NCBI RefSeq assembly: GCF_014898055.3 | Contig: NW_023605083.1 | Location: 90,489,721-90,553,720, forward strand | DNA from: Talpa occidentalis | Lineage: Eukaryota; Chordata; Mammalia; Eulipotyphla; Talpidae | Direction of reading: 5' to 3' | DNA length: 64,000 nucleotides | In this document: piece by piece, positions 1-10,633 of the stretch | Numbering within the stretch: position 1 is the first letter of the stretch | Layout: each line of letters begins with the position of its first letter | The notes under the pieces: generated by a model | What the model was told of the DNA's origin: nothing | Databases searched by the model: none | What the model saw: only the letters and a program-made list of their open reading frames with translations | Position numbers and translations under genes: made by a program

Positions 1-574
1 TGTCCTGTCCTGCTTCCGCGTTGATGGTCAAAGTGATCAGTCCTATGGCCTGGTTTCTATAGCAACCGTACCAATTCCCATTATTTAAGCATCCCAAACC
101 TTCCTGCTGAGTAGGGGCTTAGTTTTTATCCTTATTAAATGATACCACACTAATTCCCAGTGCTGCTGTTCTTCTCTGTGTCATGGAGGATGAGAGACAG
201 AAGACAATCATTGACATGGCTGACTCCCCCAGTTTGGAGTACAACTAAGGTAATCTCTCTGTTTTGTATTTAAAGTTATTGTTCAAGGCCTCATAAGTCC
301 AGATTAGTGGGAAGTCTCTTGTCAAGTTCTCAGAAGACCCATAGAGATCTTATGAGGCTTGAAAGGGCTTGACTTGCCTCTGTATGCCTTGATGGAGACA
401 CCCAGAGAATTTCATTTGTCCACAGTCGGTTCTGTTTTCTACTGCCTATTGCTTCCGCCAATGCCACCCGCTGCTGCTGCTAACAGGTCCCTGCTTGTGG
501 CTGTGCTGCTACCACTATGGGTCTGGCTATAGTTCTCAAGGCTTAAAAGGAAGAGGAATGTCTACCCCTCCCCT
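1..574. other. Unrecognised non-coding sequence
   Basis: I see no gene, no long open frame and no repeat family I can name here. The stretch ends at the target-site copy of the first SINE. Confidence 0.4.
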
Positions 575-846
575 CTTTTTTTTTTTAACATGCTAGAGGG
601 ACATTTATTTATTTATTTATTTATGCAAGCACTGGGTACAGTCAGAAGCGCGGGAGGGTGAGAGAATTCACCAGAGCCAGAGCGGGGAGCAGAGCAGGCA
701 GAAGGACCGAAGTACACTGCTGAGGGGAGCAGCGGGCGGCAGGAGAGGTCTGCGTGCCATGGAGCAGCCGGGGATCGAACCGGTACTGCAGAGGCCTCAG
801 GCAGCTTCGCAACCAGTGCTCAACCGCTGGGCCACCAGGGAGGCCC
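575..846 (-). mobile_element. tRNA-related SINE, type I
   Basis: On the plus strand it reads T-run, TTTATTTATT tail, GTACAGTCAGAAGCGCGG, then the tRNA-like head ending GGGAGGCCC, so it lies on the minus strand. It is flanked by a direct repeat, CTACCCCTCCCCTCTT, on both sides, the mark of L1-driven insertion. The internal B-box-like GATCGAACCGG is visible. Confidence 0.9.
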
Positions 847-1135
847 TACCCCTCCCCTCTTGCATTCAGTTCTGGCCCTTCTTAAGCCACTAGATGCCTG
901 GGCTCTGAGCATTTCAACCTTTTAACTGCCATTGCACAGCTTGCTCAGAGTACCCCCCCTCCTTTTGTGTCTTTGGGTCCCTAACACATAACACTTTGGT
1001 TCATATCCCTGCTCAGCTATGGGTTCCAATCCACATCTTCTAGGCTTCTATTTGTCTAGGGGACACCTTCAACCTGTGCCAAACCTGGCTTCCCCCACAA
1101 ACCATTCCAGGCCTTAGCATTGACACAAGGAGTTA

Positions 1136-1485
1136 TGCACTGAATGTTTGTGCCCCCTCCCAAAATTTTTTTTCTTTTGCTGACTTTATGGACATAATTG
1201 TGATGGTCTTTGGGGGTAAGGTCTTTGGAAGGTAATTAGATCCGAAGGGTAGAGCCCCTTATAAGCTGCAAGAGAGACCAGAACACACTCACTACCATGA
1301 GAGGACACAGCAGGAAGACAGCTGTCTGCAAACTGGGGAATGGGCCTTCACCTGACCCCGAGTCTGTGGGTGACTTGATCTTGGACTTCCCACCTTCCAA
1401 AACTGTGAGAAATTAGTGTCTGCTATTTAAGCCACCCTGGTTGTGGGGTGTTGTTTTAGTGGCTGGTAGCACGACACAGGTTGCT
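1136..1485 (+). mobile_element. MaLR-type (MLT1/MST-like) LTR fragment
   Basis: The order of blocks is that of mammalian MaLR LTRs: TGAATGTTTGTG, GGTAATTAGATC, AGAGGACACAGC, CTTGATCTTGGACTTCC, AACTGTGAGAAAT, then TTTAAGCCACC near the end. It is an old, diverged copy. I cannot name the subfamily without a library search. Confidence 0.7.
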
Positions 1486-1622
1486 TCTCCTGCCTCATCC
1501 TTTGCTTGTGGAGGTTTCACTTTGCGCCCTTTGGCACCTTCCTTGTCAGCAGACCACAGCCAGAGCTCTGTCTGTAAGGGAGGCTCTGATGATGCCAAGC
1601 CTCCAAAAGAAAGAGATTAAGC

Positions 1623-1863
1623 TTTTTTTTAAAGATTTATTTATTTATGCATATAAGAACCTGGAGTACAGGTCAGAGACAGAGAAGGGAACAGAACAGG
1701 CAGACTGACTGAAATACACTGCTGAGGGGAGCAGCAGGTGAGACAGGAGTGATCTGCTACACCATGTGTGTTAGCTCCCTGGCCGGGGATTGAACTCTTG
1801 CTGTAGTAGTTGTGGATAACTTCATAATGCTGACGCTTAACCCCGTGTGCCACCAGGGAGGCC
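1623..1863 (-). mobile_element. tRNA-related SINE, type II
   Basis: Minus-strand copy with T-run and ATTTATTTATTTATGC tail, and head ending CCAGGGAGGCCC. The flanks repeat AAGATTAAGCTTTT. It belongs to the older sequence type with GACTGACTGAAATACACTG in the body. Confidence 0.88.
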
Positions 1864-2617
1864 CAAGATTAAGCTTTTGATCCACCCCCCTTTTTTAAAG
1901 TATGTTTTAAGTTAATTTTAATTTTTTCAGTTTTATTGAGGTATACTTGACAACTCAATCTTTTTATTCTAAAGGAGTTCTTTGGCCCTTTGAAAAGTAC
2001 ACACGACCTTTCAGCAGCTCATTCCGCACTAAGGCCTAAGGAGAGAAACAGTCTCAGCTGAACCTCTGGGCCCGTCCTGGGTGGGCAGCAGCAGGCTCCC
2101 ATCTTAACCAACTGAGGGGTGTCAGCAGGGCGAGAGATCCTATAGAGCAAGGACCTCCTGTGAGGCCATTGGTAGAAAGAATTTGTCAGTAGCTTCTACA
2201 TGTGTTAAGAAACAAAATAGAACTGAAGGCATTTCAATATTATGTTGACTTTATTCAGTGTTTCATGAATCAGGCAGTGTTCTGTTTAGCAGATTTTCTA
2301 AAGGAGCCCTGAGGACCTGTACTAAATGAAAAACCTTTCCTGGCAGAAGATGCAGGAACAAGGAAGATATGCCGGTAAAAATGTGGATTGGTTAGGAAAC
2401 AGCAGATAAACCCACTAGTGTTGACCAGGAAATTCCAGATTAACTGGTTTAAGTTTCCATTTCTGGAAGAGGCTGAAGCTATCATTCAACTAGGTTTTAA
2501 CATCTCAGTTTGGTGACCTAGGCTTAGCACAAGTGACTCCATTTTGGACCTGTTGTTTCTTTTCTTTTAACACATATCAACTTGGGTAACGAAACAAATT
2601 TATGTTCCTTTAATCAA

Positions 2618-2815
2618 GTACAGGCACACTGCAGAGATATTTTGGGTTTGGTGCCAGGCTACCAGGATAAATTGAGTATCACAATAAGGTGAGTCATACA
2701 CACTTTTGGTTTCCCAACGCATATAAAAATTATGTTTACACTATGTCGTACTCTATTAAGTGTTTAATAGCATTGTGCCCCCAAAGTGCATGTCCTAATT
2801 AAAAAAATACTTTAT
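2618..2815 (+). mobile_element. Tigger1-like DNA transposon fragment
   Basis: Blocks such as GCAGAGATATTTTGGGTT, ATCACAATAAGGTGAGTCA, TTTCCCAACGCATATAAAA and CTATTAAGTGTTTAATAGCA follow the Tigger1 (Tc1/mariner) consensus order. It is an inert ancient fragment. Confidence 0.65.
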
Positions 2816-2940
2816 TACTAAAAGTTAACTGTTCTCTTAATCTTCACTGAGTCACCACCTTTGCTGGTGGAGGGATTTGCCTTGATGCTGACAGCCGCTG
2901 GTGGCGCCAGTAGCTGAGGGCTGGCGTGTCTGTGCCAGTT

Positions 2941-3175
2941 TCTTTCTTTCTTTTTCTTTTTGTGTAGAAGAATGGGGTGTAGGCCAGAGGTGCATGTGAG
3001 AGGATTCACCAGAGACAGACTGGGGAGCAGGACAAGCAGGATTTACTGAAATACGCTGCTGAGGAGAGCAGTGGGCAAAATAGGAGAGGTCTGCTGTGTG
3101 TTTGAACTTGTGCTGCAGAGGGTGCAGATAGCTTCAAAGTGCTGTGCTTAACCCCTTCCGCCACCAGGGAGGCCC
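2941..3175 (-). mobile_element. tRNA-related SINE, type II
   Basis: Minus-strand copy with a diverged tail (TTTCTTTCTTTC) and head ending CCAGGGAGGCCC. A type I copy of the same family inserted directly next to its head end. Confidence 0.82.
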
Positions 3176-3185
3176 AAGAGGCTCC

Positions 3186-3500
3186 TTTTTTTTTTTTTAA
3201 AAGATTCATTTATTTGTTTATACAAGCACTGGGTACAGTCAGAGGTGCGGGAGGGTGAGAGAATTCACCAGAGCCAGAGCGGAGGGTGAGAGAATTCACC
3301 AGAGCCAGAGCGGGGAGCAGAGCAGGCAGAAGGACCGAAGTACACTGCTGAGGGAAGCAGCGGGCGGCAGGAGAGGTCTGCGCGCCATGTGGGACCTCCT
3401 CCGGTGGCCGGGGAGCAACCGGGGATCGAACCGGCCTTGCAGAGGCTGTGGGCAGCTTCGCAACCCAGCGCTCAACCGCTGCGCCACCGGGGAGGCCCCC
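3186..3500 (-). mobile_element. tRNA-related SINE, type I, with internal duplication
   Basis: Minus-strand copy flanked by AAGAGGCTCCTTTT on both sides. It is longer than its relatives because a segment of about 31 bp (GGGTGAGAGAATTCACC through GAGCGG) is present twice in tandem at about 3251-3311. Confidence 0.9.
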
Positions 3501-4119
3501 AAGAGGCTCCTTTTTACTGGAGTTTTGTAAACCTGGGACTTCAATTCATCGTCTTGGTTGCTGAACTTAAGTTCAGTAGATCTGGGGATTAAACTGAGAG
3601 ACAATACCACATTTCGATGCCAAGCTGCTTTGACACATTCAGGGTCTTTGTAAACCTACTTTGACTCTAAGATCTGTGCCAGAGTAACCAGAAAGCCTGT
3701 AGGATTTGAAGTAGAAATTAATAAAAGGTAATGAACGAAAAATGATCAGAGGAAAAGTTGCCAAATTGCTCTAAGGAGTTGGTTTGTTGAAAAGTTGTAA
3801 GAATTTATCTCTTTACTATTTAATGTTTCACTCCAGCTATATGGAGACAAGCGTGATAATAAAAAAAATATTTGTGGGGGACAGCAGCGTTTCAGTCCTT
3901 GCAGACGGGTGCATCATGCAGCTTTGACCACACGGTGGCGCTGTCATCCCGAATGTTCAGGAGAATTTTTATTGCTCATTCCACACAGATAGAAACATGC
4001 GTAGGTCAGTTTCCACAAATTGAACAGCCACATTCAACTAGAAACCTAATGGTAAAAAGAACTCAATGTGCCCTCTAGAGCCCTGCTGGGCCTCCTGCTA
4101 GTCATTGCTGCATTTCTGA
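3501..4119. other. Unrecognised non-coding sequence
   Basis: AT-rich single-copy-looking sequence. No gene or named repeat could be supported. Confidence 0.3.
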
Positions 4120-4450
4120 TTTCCAACAGCATAGGTTAGTTTTGCCTGTTTTTTGAACTTAAGTAAATGACATGGATGTGTGTACTCTGTTGAGTCTGGC
4201 TTCTTCACTCATTGTTGATTGTGAGATTCACCTCAGTGGTTTCACATGGTGGTAGACAGCTCGTCCTGAGTGATGTCCCACTGTGTGCACGGGCCCCACT
4301 GTGTTCACTTGCTCTGCTACTGATGGGCATTGGGTAATTTCACATTTCTGGTTATTACGAAGAGTGTGGCTATAAACGCTGAAAAGGTGTTTTGGTGAAA
4401 ACATAGATGCATTTCTGTTAGGTATGCACCCAGGACCGTAGTTCTGGGGC
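4120..4450 (-). mobile_element. Ancient L1 3' fragment
   Basis: The plus strand shows the reversed L1 tail pattern, with wording such as TTCACTCATTGTTGATTG, TCTGCTACTGATGGGCATTG and GTGTGGCTATAAACGCTG. It is old and diverged. Confidence 0.5.
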
Positions 4451-4592
4451 CACGTGTCCGGGTTCTGCAGGTGCTGTGGGCAGGGTGCCTGCAGGTGTCT
4501 GCCCCGGGCACAAGACCAGGGTGCCCGCAGTGGGCATCCACTACCATCACCAGGACCCCCTGCTTGTATTTGGCCTCAGAGAGTCTTTAACC

Positions 4593-4613
4593 TCTCTCTC
4601 TCTCTCTCTCTCC
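4593..4613. repeat. (CT)n microsatellite
   Basis: Run of about ten CT units. Confidence 0.85.
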
Positions 4614-4629
4614 CTCTTTTTGCTTTCTA

Positions 4630-5060
4630 AGCATTTTATTTTTTTCTTAAATTTTTTCTTTGTATCGAAGTCACATTGATTCATAACAGTACATAGGCTT
4701 CAGGTGTACGTCAGTATAAATCAACATTTGTATATACTGTATTTCATTCCCTGCTAAAAGTCTAGTTTCCATTCTTCACCATACAGTTGTTCCCCTTTAA
4801 CCTGATATACTCACCCCCTGTCCTCTTCCTTTCTGGTAAGCAGTATTTTGTTTTTAGAGTCTAAATGTTTATCTTTGTTCTGTTTGTTCATTAGTTTTGT
4901 TTCATTTTTTTTTTTCATGTGAGTGAACCCATGTAGTGTTTGTTTTTCTGAGTTATTTCATTTAGTTTAAAACCTTCTAGGTCCATCTATGTTGCAAATA
5001 ACAGGATTTCATCTTTTTTTTTTTTTTTAATTGCTCGGTAGTAGATAGCACATCCTTATC
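4630..5060 (-). mobile_element. L1 3' end fragment (L1M type)
   Basis: The plus strand carries the reversed 3' UTR and tail of a laurasiatherian-type L1: AAGTCACATTGATTCATAAC, CTTCAGGTGTACGTCAG, then TTCTAGGTCCATCTATGTTG. Confidence 0.65.
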
Positions 5061-5517
5061 CATTCATCTCAGACTCACAGAATCCTGTGGTCATGCTGGC
5101 CTTTATTTCCAACACCCCCTACATGACTAACAAGCCCAACCATTCAGTCTCCCAGTGCCAGGGTGACGCTTCAGGAGCATGCGTGTTCTCTCACCATAGC
5201 ATATCCACTCCACAAAGAGTCCCGGGTGACACGCATTCTGTAAACTGGGCCAGGGGAGCGTGGCCTTTGTCAACTGGGCCACAGACCTAGTGCATGCGGG
5301 TAAGTGCAGCCTGTGCTGACGCTGATGGTGACAAAAGGAGGCATGAGATCCACAAGGGCCTTTCAGGGAGTGACTGGAACTCTACTTTACAGAAAGAGAA
5401 GAAAGAGCAGAGTTAAAGAAACAAAACAAAACAAACCTGCTAACCTCCCAGCACAGATCCCTTGAAGGGAGGTGGAGGGTCAGGCAGGGATGTCTTCACT
5501 CAGACGAAACATCTGTC
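5061..5517. other. Unrecognised non-coding sequence
   Basis: No gene or repeat could be named between the L1 fragment and LTR Y copy A. Confidence 0.3.
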
Positions 5518-6122
5518 TGTTACAGGGCGGGGAGAAGGGCACCCCAGACCCAGCAAACCTGCCTACTCTAAATGTGTTCTCCCATCTGCCACATCAACAC
5601 AAAACATATGAGACTTTAATGGGAAGGAACTTTAATACAATTAGGAAACAATACAGAAAAGACAAAGAATCTAGTTTCTAAATCAAGCACCCAATGTTAC
5701 CCGTCCCCTTGCGGGTAAAACTCCATCCAAATGGGATTGGCCCAGAGCAAGGCCCCAAAGCCTGCCACAAGTCTAAAGCACCTTCCAGTGGGGACCCACA
5801 GAAAAGGGTCAGAAACAACTAGACAAGTCTGGAGGGAAAAGAGCAAAATCAAAATCAAGACAAAAACCGCCATTGTCACCTCCCTATGGGTCTCTCACCC
5901 AAATCTGTGTCACCCAGTCCACAACCAAAAGGCAAGTGCAATTTCTTTATGTGTCTCTCAGCTCCATGCGCCTCCTCCAGGTCTCCTTCTGTCTCTCCAT
6001 CCTGCTTCCTTTCTTCCTCAGTCTCCTCTGCTGCCTCTTCTCTCCCTGCTCAGCTCCTCCCTCCTTTTGGGTGGGGCAGGGAACCTGTAACCTCTCCTTT
6101 TCCTGGGGACCACCCTGTTACA
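5518..6122 (-). mobile_element. LTR family Y, copy A (solo LTR)
   Basis: About 605 bp bounded by TGTTACAGGG at the low end and CACCCTGTTACA at the high end, so on the minus strand it reads TGTAACAGGG...TAACA with TG/CA ends. It shares most of its length with copies B-E. The flanks TGTC and AGTC agree at 3 of 4 positions, a possible decayed 4-bp target duplication. No polypurine tract precedes it, so it is a solo LTR. Open frames inside it are incidental. Confidence 0.82.
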
Positions 6123-6723
6123 AGTCCAAACAACTGGGGACTTTGAGGATCTTGAGCTGCTGTTTTGGTGGTTGTAACGGGACTTCCTGTCCCCCACACT
6201 CCAATTCCCGGTGTTCGCACTGGAGATCTAGCGACTTGGGCTTCCCTGTCAGCCTCCCCAGGAAGCACAGCTTGGAGGGTGATCCAGATCCTTGACCAGC
6301 ACAGCTAATGGTCAGGGACTGGCCGGCAGGAGCAGGGGTATCTCTTCAGGAGAATAAGGCTCTCACGATTGGGGTGAGTGTATATGACCTTGCCTGGATT
6401 GTATGTTTAAGCCTCCTGACACCTCAGCGTCTAACAGGACCTTCACACTTCCATGTCCCTAATACAGTTCTTTTTCATTCTTCCTCCTACCCTGCTTGCA
6501 AATCCACTCCCCCTCATCATCCCAACACACTTAAATCTATCCACTTTTCAGCTATGTCTGAAGGTCCATTGAAGTCCCCAGCCAATGCTGAGCTGACAGT
6601 TCCTCCTCCAAAATCTACTTTTAATCTGACCTCACTGTCTTCACTGCTAACCCCTAGCCCCAACCGTCACCATCTCTTTCCAGCTACATCTAGACCAACT
6701 TCCACCCACCCCAAACTCCACTC
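6123..6723. other. Non-coding, L2-like in part
   Basis: Nothing gene-like. From about 6470 the pyrimidine-rich text (CCTGCTTGCAAATCCACTCC) resembles L2, but I cannot define the edges. Confidence 0.35.
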
Positions 6724-6995
6724 TTTTTTTTTTAAGATTTATTTATTTATGCATACAAGAGCTGGGGTGTAGGCCAGAGATGCAGGGGGTGAGAGGATTC
6801 ACCAGAGACAGGTGGGGAAGAGAACAGGCAGACTGACTGAAGTACACTGCTGAGGGGAGCAGCGGTCGAGACAGGAGAGGTCTGCTACGCCATGTGGGTT
6901 GTTCCCTGGCCGGCCTGGGATTGAACTTGTGCTGCAGAGGCTGTGGATTGCTTCACAGTGTGGTGCTTAACCCCTTGCGCCACCAGGGAAGCCCC
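6724..6995 (-). mobile_element. tRNA-related SINE, type II
   Basis: Minus-strand copy with T-run tail and head ending CCAGGGAAGCCCC. The target duplication is CCAAACTCCACTCTT on one side and CCAAATTCCACTCTT on the other. Confidence 0.9.
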
Positions 6996-7070
6996 AAATT
7001 CCACTCTTGCCCCTATTGGTCCATCCTCATATAGAGGAACCCTGATGAGCCTTTAAAAATGGAAATTAGG

Positions 7071-7459
7071 GGCCTCCCTGGTGGTGCAGGCAGTTGAGCA
7101 CAGCGCTGTGAAGCTGTTTGTAGCCTCTGCAGTGCTGGTTCCATCTCTGCCAGCTGTGGAGCAACCCACTAGGCAGGGCAGAAACCTCTCCTATTGTTAG
7201 GGGGAAAAGGATGCCCTAAAGCTAATTCCATACCGGCTTTGTGGACTCCATCCCCACCCCAGGCCAAAGCCAAAGACACTGGGAACTTCCCTCTCCCTGT
7301 CCTATAACACTGTCTCACCTGCTGCTCCCCTCAGCAGTGTATTTCAGTCAGTCTGCCTGTTGTGTTCCCCACTCTGCCTCTGGTGAATCCTTTTACCCTC
7401 CCACACATCTGGCCTGTACCCCAGTTCTTGTATAAATAAATAAATCTTAAAAAAAAAAG
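7071..7459 (+). mobile_element. tRNA-related SINE, type II, interrupted by a mini-LTR
   Basis: Head GGCCTCCCTGGTGGTGCAG at 7071, tail AAATAAATAAATCTTAAA at the end. The body is split in the segment that normally reads CCTCTCCTGTCTCACC: an element of 115 bp sits at 7195-7309. The flanks share GAAATTA. Confidence 0.88.
7195..7309 (+). mobile_element. Chimeric mini-LTR: 5' end of family X joined to 3' end of family Y
   Basis: The first part, TGTTAGGGGGAAAAGGATG to about AAAGACACTGGGAA, matches the start of LTR family X (34788-35260). The last part, CCCTCTCCCTGTCCTATAACA (two blocks), matches the end of LTR family Y (8692, 9325). It starts TG and ends CA. Its flanks are CTAT and CTGT where the host SINE has one CTGT, consistent with a 4-bp target duplication with one later change. 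It therefore appears to have inserted as a single mosaic unit. Confidence 0.7.
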
Positions 7460-7469
7460 AAATTAAACC

Positions 7470-7895
7470 ATGTCATTTAATTTAAACTCTTTGTTTAAAC
7501 TCATCAATGTCACCCTATTTCTTGGAGAAGGGTAAAACTCAAACTCCTTCCATCCCCTCAGTGTTCCCACAATATTCCTACCTCTCTAACCTCTGATCAT
7601 TGAACCCTCTTTTTACACACCAGCTTCTAGCTCTTTCTCAAGCACCTTCAGCTCTTGTTTGCCTGGGGCCTTTGCACACACTGTTTCTTCCAGATTATGG
7701 CCTGGCTGTTCCCCTGGGAAGATTTCCCCTGACCTCACTCTTATTTTCTTCAAGCACTCAATCAGCCCCTGACCTTAGATTATTTTCCATTTAATGCATG
7801 TCTATAATTGGTCTTCCTTTTAGAGAGAAATTTCCCTGGGGACAGGAACCATGTTTGTTTTGTTACCTCTTATTCTTAGCATTTGAATCCAGGTC
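7470..7895 (+). mobile_element. L2 LINE fragment
   Basis: Typical L2 3' text: CCTGGGGCCTTTGCACACAC, CCTGGCTGTTCCCCTGGGA, CTGGGGACAGGAACCATG and TTATTCTTAGCATTTGAA. It is inactive. Confidence 0.65.
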
Positions 7896-8098
7896 CATAT
7901 TAACATTTTTGAGACCCAGGGCAAGAATCCAGATGGAGTCCCTTGTTCCACCCTCCCTTCCCTTCCCACCCCCAGTTCATCCTCACCAAGGGGCCTCAAA
8001 CACAAAGGTGTACCCAGCACAGCCTGCACTGTCAATGTGCCCCACTCCCACTCACTGGAAAGAGAGGCCCAGCTGAGCTCAGGAGAAACCAGTCAATG

Positions 8099-8692
8099 TG
8101 CAACAGGGTAGTCCCCAGGAAAGGGGGAGGTTCCCTGCCCCACCCAAGGGAGGGTGGAGCTGAGCAGGGAGAGAAGAAGCTACAGAAGAGACTGAGGAAG
8201 GAAGCAGGATGGAGCCAGGAGACCTGGAGGAGGCGCATGGAGCCTAGAGACACGTGAAGAAACTGCGCTTGTCTTTTGGTTGTGGACTGGGTGACACAGA
8301 TGTGGGTGAGACCCATGGGGAGGTGACAATGGCAGCTTTTATCTTGATGTTGATTTTGCTCCTTTCCTTCCGGGCTTGTCTGGTTGTTTGTGGCCCTTTT
8401 CTGTGGGTCCCCACTGGAAGATGCTTTAGACTCGTGGCAGGCTTTGGGGCCTTGCTCTGGGCCAGTCCCATTTGGATGGACTTTCACCCACGAGGGGATG
8501 GGTAACTTTGGGTGCTTCATTTAGAAACTAGACTCTGCCTTACCTGTATTGTTTCCTAGTTTTGTTAAAGTTCCTTCCCCTTAAAGTCTCCTATGTTTTC
8601 TGTTGATGCGGCGGATGGCAGAACCCATTTAGAATAGGCAGGTTTGCGGGGTTTGGGCTGCCCCTCTCCCTGCCCTATAACAGATTGACACC
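8099..8692 (+). mobile_element. LTR family Y, copy B
   Basis: Reads TGCAACAGGG...CCCTATAACA, about 594 bp, on the plus strand. It sits inside an old MaLR relic: the text after it (GACACCTTGATCTTGG, then TTCTGTTGTTAAAGC) is MaLR-like. No polypurine tract or primer site flanks it, so it is best read as a solo LTR. I do not see a clear target duplication. Confidence 0.85.
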
Positions 8693-8760
8693 TTGATCTT
8701 GGCCTTCTAGTCTCCAGACTGAGAGAATACTTTTCTGTTGTTAAAGCTAGTGCGTGGCAG

Positions 8761-9325
8761 TGTAACAGGGTGATCCCCAGGAAAGGGGAAAGTTCCAGGT
8801 TCCCTGCCCCACCCAAGTGAGGGTGGAACTGAGCAGGAAGAGGAGAAGCTGCAGAAGAGACTGAGGAAGGATGCAGGATGGAGCCAGGGGACACGTGAAG
8901 AAACTGCGCTTGTCTTTTGGTCGTGGACTGGGTGACACAGATGTGGGTGAGACCCATGGGAAGGTGACCATGGCAGCTTTTATCTTGATGTTGATTTTGC
9001 TCTTTTGCTTCCGGGCTTGTCTGGTTGTTTCTGACCCTTTTCTGTGGGTCCCCACTGGAAGATGCTTTAGACTTGTGGCAGGCTTTGGGGCCTTGCTCTG
9101 GGCCAATCCCATATGGATGGACTTTCACCCACGAGGGGACGGGTAACTTTGGGTGCTTCATTTAGAAACTAGACTCTTTGCCTTACCTGTATTGTTTCCT
9201 AGTTTTATGAAAGTTCCTTCCCATTAAAGTGTCATGTGTTTTGTGTTGATGCGGCGGATGGCAGAACCCATTTAGAATAGGCAGGTTTGCGGGGCTTGGG
9301 CTACCCCTCTCCCTGTCCTATAACA
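8761..9325 (+). mobile_element. LTR family Y, copy C
   Basis: Reads TGTAACAGGG...GTCCTATAACA, about 565 bp, and is close to copy B over most of its length. It lacks about 30 bp near the 5' third that B has (the GGAGGCGCATGGAGCC region). It lies head to tail with B, separated by 68 bp of MaLR-like sequence. Confidence 0.85.
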
Positions 9326-9691
9326 GTTCCATTGCTCTCCCAATTCTATGCGACCATATTGTTAAGGTCCCTGAAGTTCACTATAGGGCAAGACTGGCAT
9401 TTTACAAAGCTTAGAAAAATGTGGCCTTTGCTTGTGCCAAAGGCTGCTGCATGAGGGCGTTCCCTGCCCTGGGGGTACCTGGGGTCCTGGCCAGGTTGAA
9501 AGGACCAAGGTGAATAGGCAAAATATCAATGGAGACTGGAAGTGACTCTGAAAAGATAAGAAAGCTCAGGAGAAAGCCCCCAAGGCATGTACTCTGCCAG
9601 GCAATCCCCCAACCCCCCACGCCAATGGTCCAGTCTTGAAGACGGGAGAGGCCCAGACTGCAGACTGTTCTTGGCCTTGGAAGAAAGAATC

Positions 9692-10279
9692 TGTTATAGG
9701 ACAGGGAAAGGGTCAGCCCAAACCCCGCAAAAACCTGCCTATTCTAAATGGGTTCTGCCATCCGCCGCATCAACACAAAACATATGAGACTTTAATGGGA
9801 AGGAACTTTAATAAAACTAGGAAACAATACAGGAAAAGCAAATAATCTAGTTTCTAAATGAAGCACCCAAAGTTCCCCGTCCCCTCGTGGGTAAAAGTCC
9901 ATCCAAATGGGATTGGCCCAGAACAAGGCCCCAAAGCCTGCTACAAGTCTAAAGCATCTTCCAGTGGGGACCCACAGAAAAGGGTCACAAACAACCGGAC
10001 AAGCCCGAAGGAAAAGAGCAAAATCAACATCAAGATAAAAGCTGCCATGGTCACCTCCCCACGGGTCTCACCGACATCTGTGTCACCTAGTCCACGACCA
10101 AAAGACAAGCACAGTTTCTTCACGTGTCTCTAGGCTCCATGCGCCTCCTCCAGGTCTCCTGGCTCCATCCTGCTTCCTTCCTTCCTCAGTCTCTTCAGCT
10201 TCTCCTCTTCCTGCTCAGCTCCACCCTCCCTTGGGTGGGGCAGGGAACCTCCCCCTTTCCTGGGGACCACCCTGTTGCA
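9692..10279 (-). mobile_element. LTR family Y, copy D
   Basis: The plus strand reads TGTTATAGGACAGGG...CACCCTGTTGCA, about 588 bp, inverted relative to copies B and C. Flanks AATC and AAAC do not give a convincing duplication. The open frames of 60-90 codons in it are also found in the other copies and are not genes. Confidence 0.85.
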
Positions 10280-10368
10280 AAACTTCTAGCAATTTACCTC
10301 TGAGAAGCTAAGGAGCTTTGCAGGTGACTTGGCAGCTAAATCTGCCTACAGTTTTGTTGCTGTTGTTG

Positions 10369-10429
10369 AGAGAGAGAGAGAAAGAGAGAGAAAGAAAGAG
10401 AGAGAAAGAGAAAGAGAGAGAGAGAGAGC
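10369..10429. repeat. (GA)n / GAAA-rich microsatellite
   Basis: About 60 bp of GA units broken by AAA. Confidence 0.9.
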
Positions 10430-10519
10430 GCTCGCGTGAGAGCCAGCAAGAGCCCGCAAAGGTGAAAGGTGTCCCTGATGTTCATTCTTACCTTTGGACT
10501 GTTGTTGTGGGCTGCTTCT

Positions 10520-10632
10520 TTTTCTTTTTTTTTTTTAAAGGTTTATTTTTTTATTTATACAATAGCTGGGGTACAGGCCAGAGGCGCGGGAGGGGTGAAA
10601 GGATTCACCCAGCTGCACCACTGGGGAGGCCC
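10520..10632 (-). mobile_element. tRNA-related SINE, internally deleted
   Basis: T-run, tail and the GTACAGGCCAGAGGCGCGGG segment are joined directly after GAAAGGATTCACC to the tRNA-like head end (CACCACTGGGGAGGCCC). About 150 bp of the usual body is missing. Confidence 0.8.
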
Positions 10633-10633
10633 T

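Noticed and set aside
3255..3610. Open frames of 90-104 codons rich in Arg, Pro and Ser (also at 11001, 12575, 19558, 32705, 40750)
   Set aside because: They are frames through SINE copies. The same peptide wording (MAQRLSAGLRSC and relatives) recurs at every copy.
5697..6295. Overlapping open frames at 5731-6295, 8032-8520, 8565-9161, 9858-10133 and 17626-18060
   Set aside because: All lie within LTR family Y copies. They recur because the LTR recurs and they have no protein-family features.
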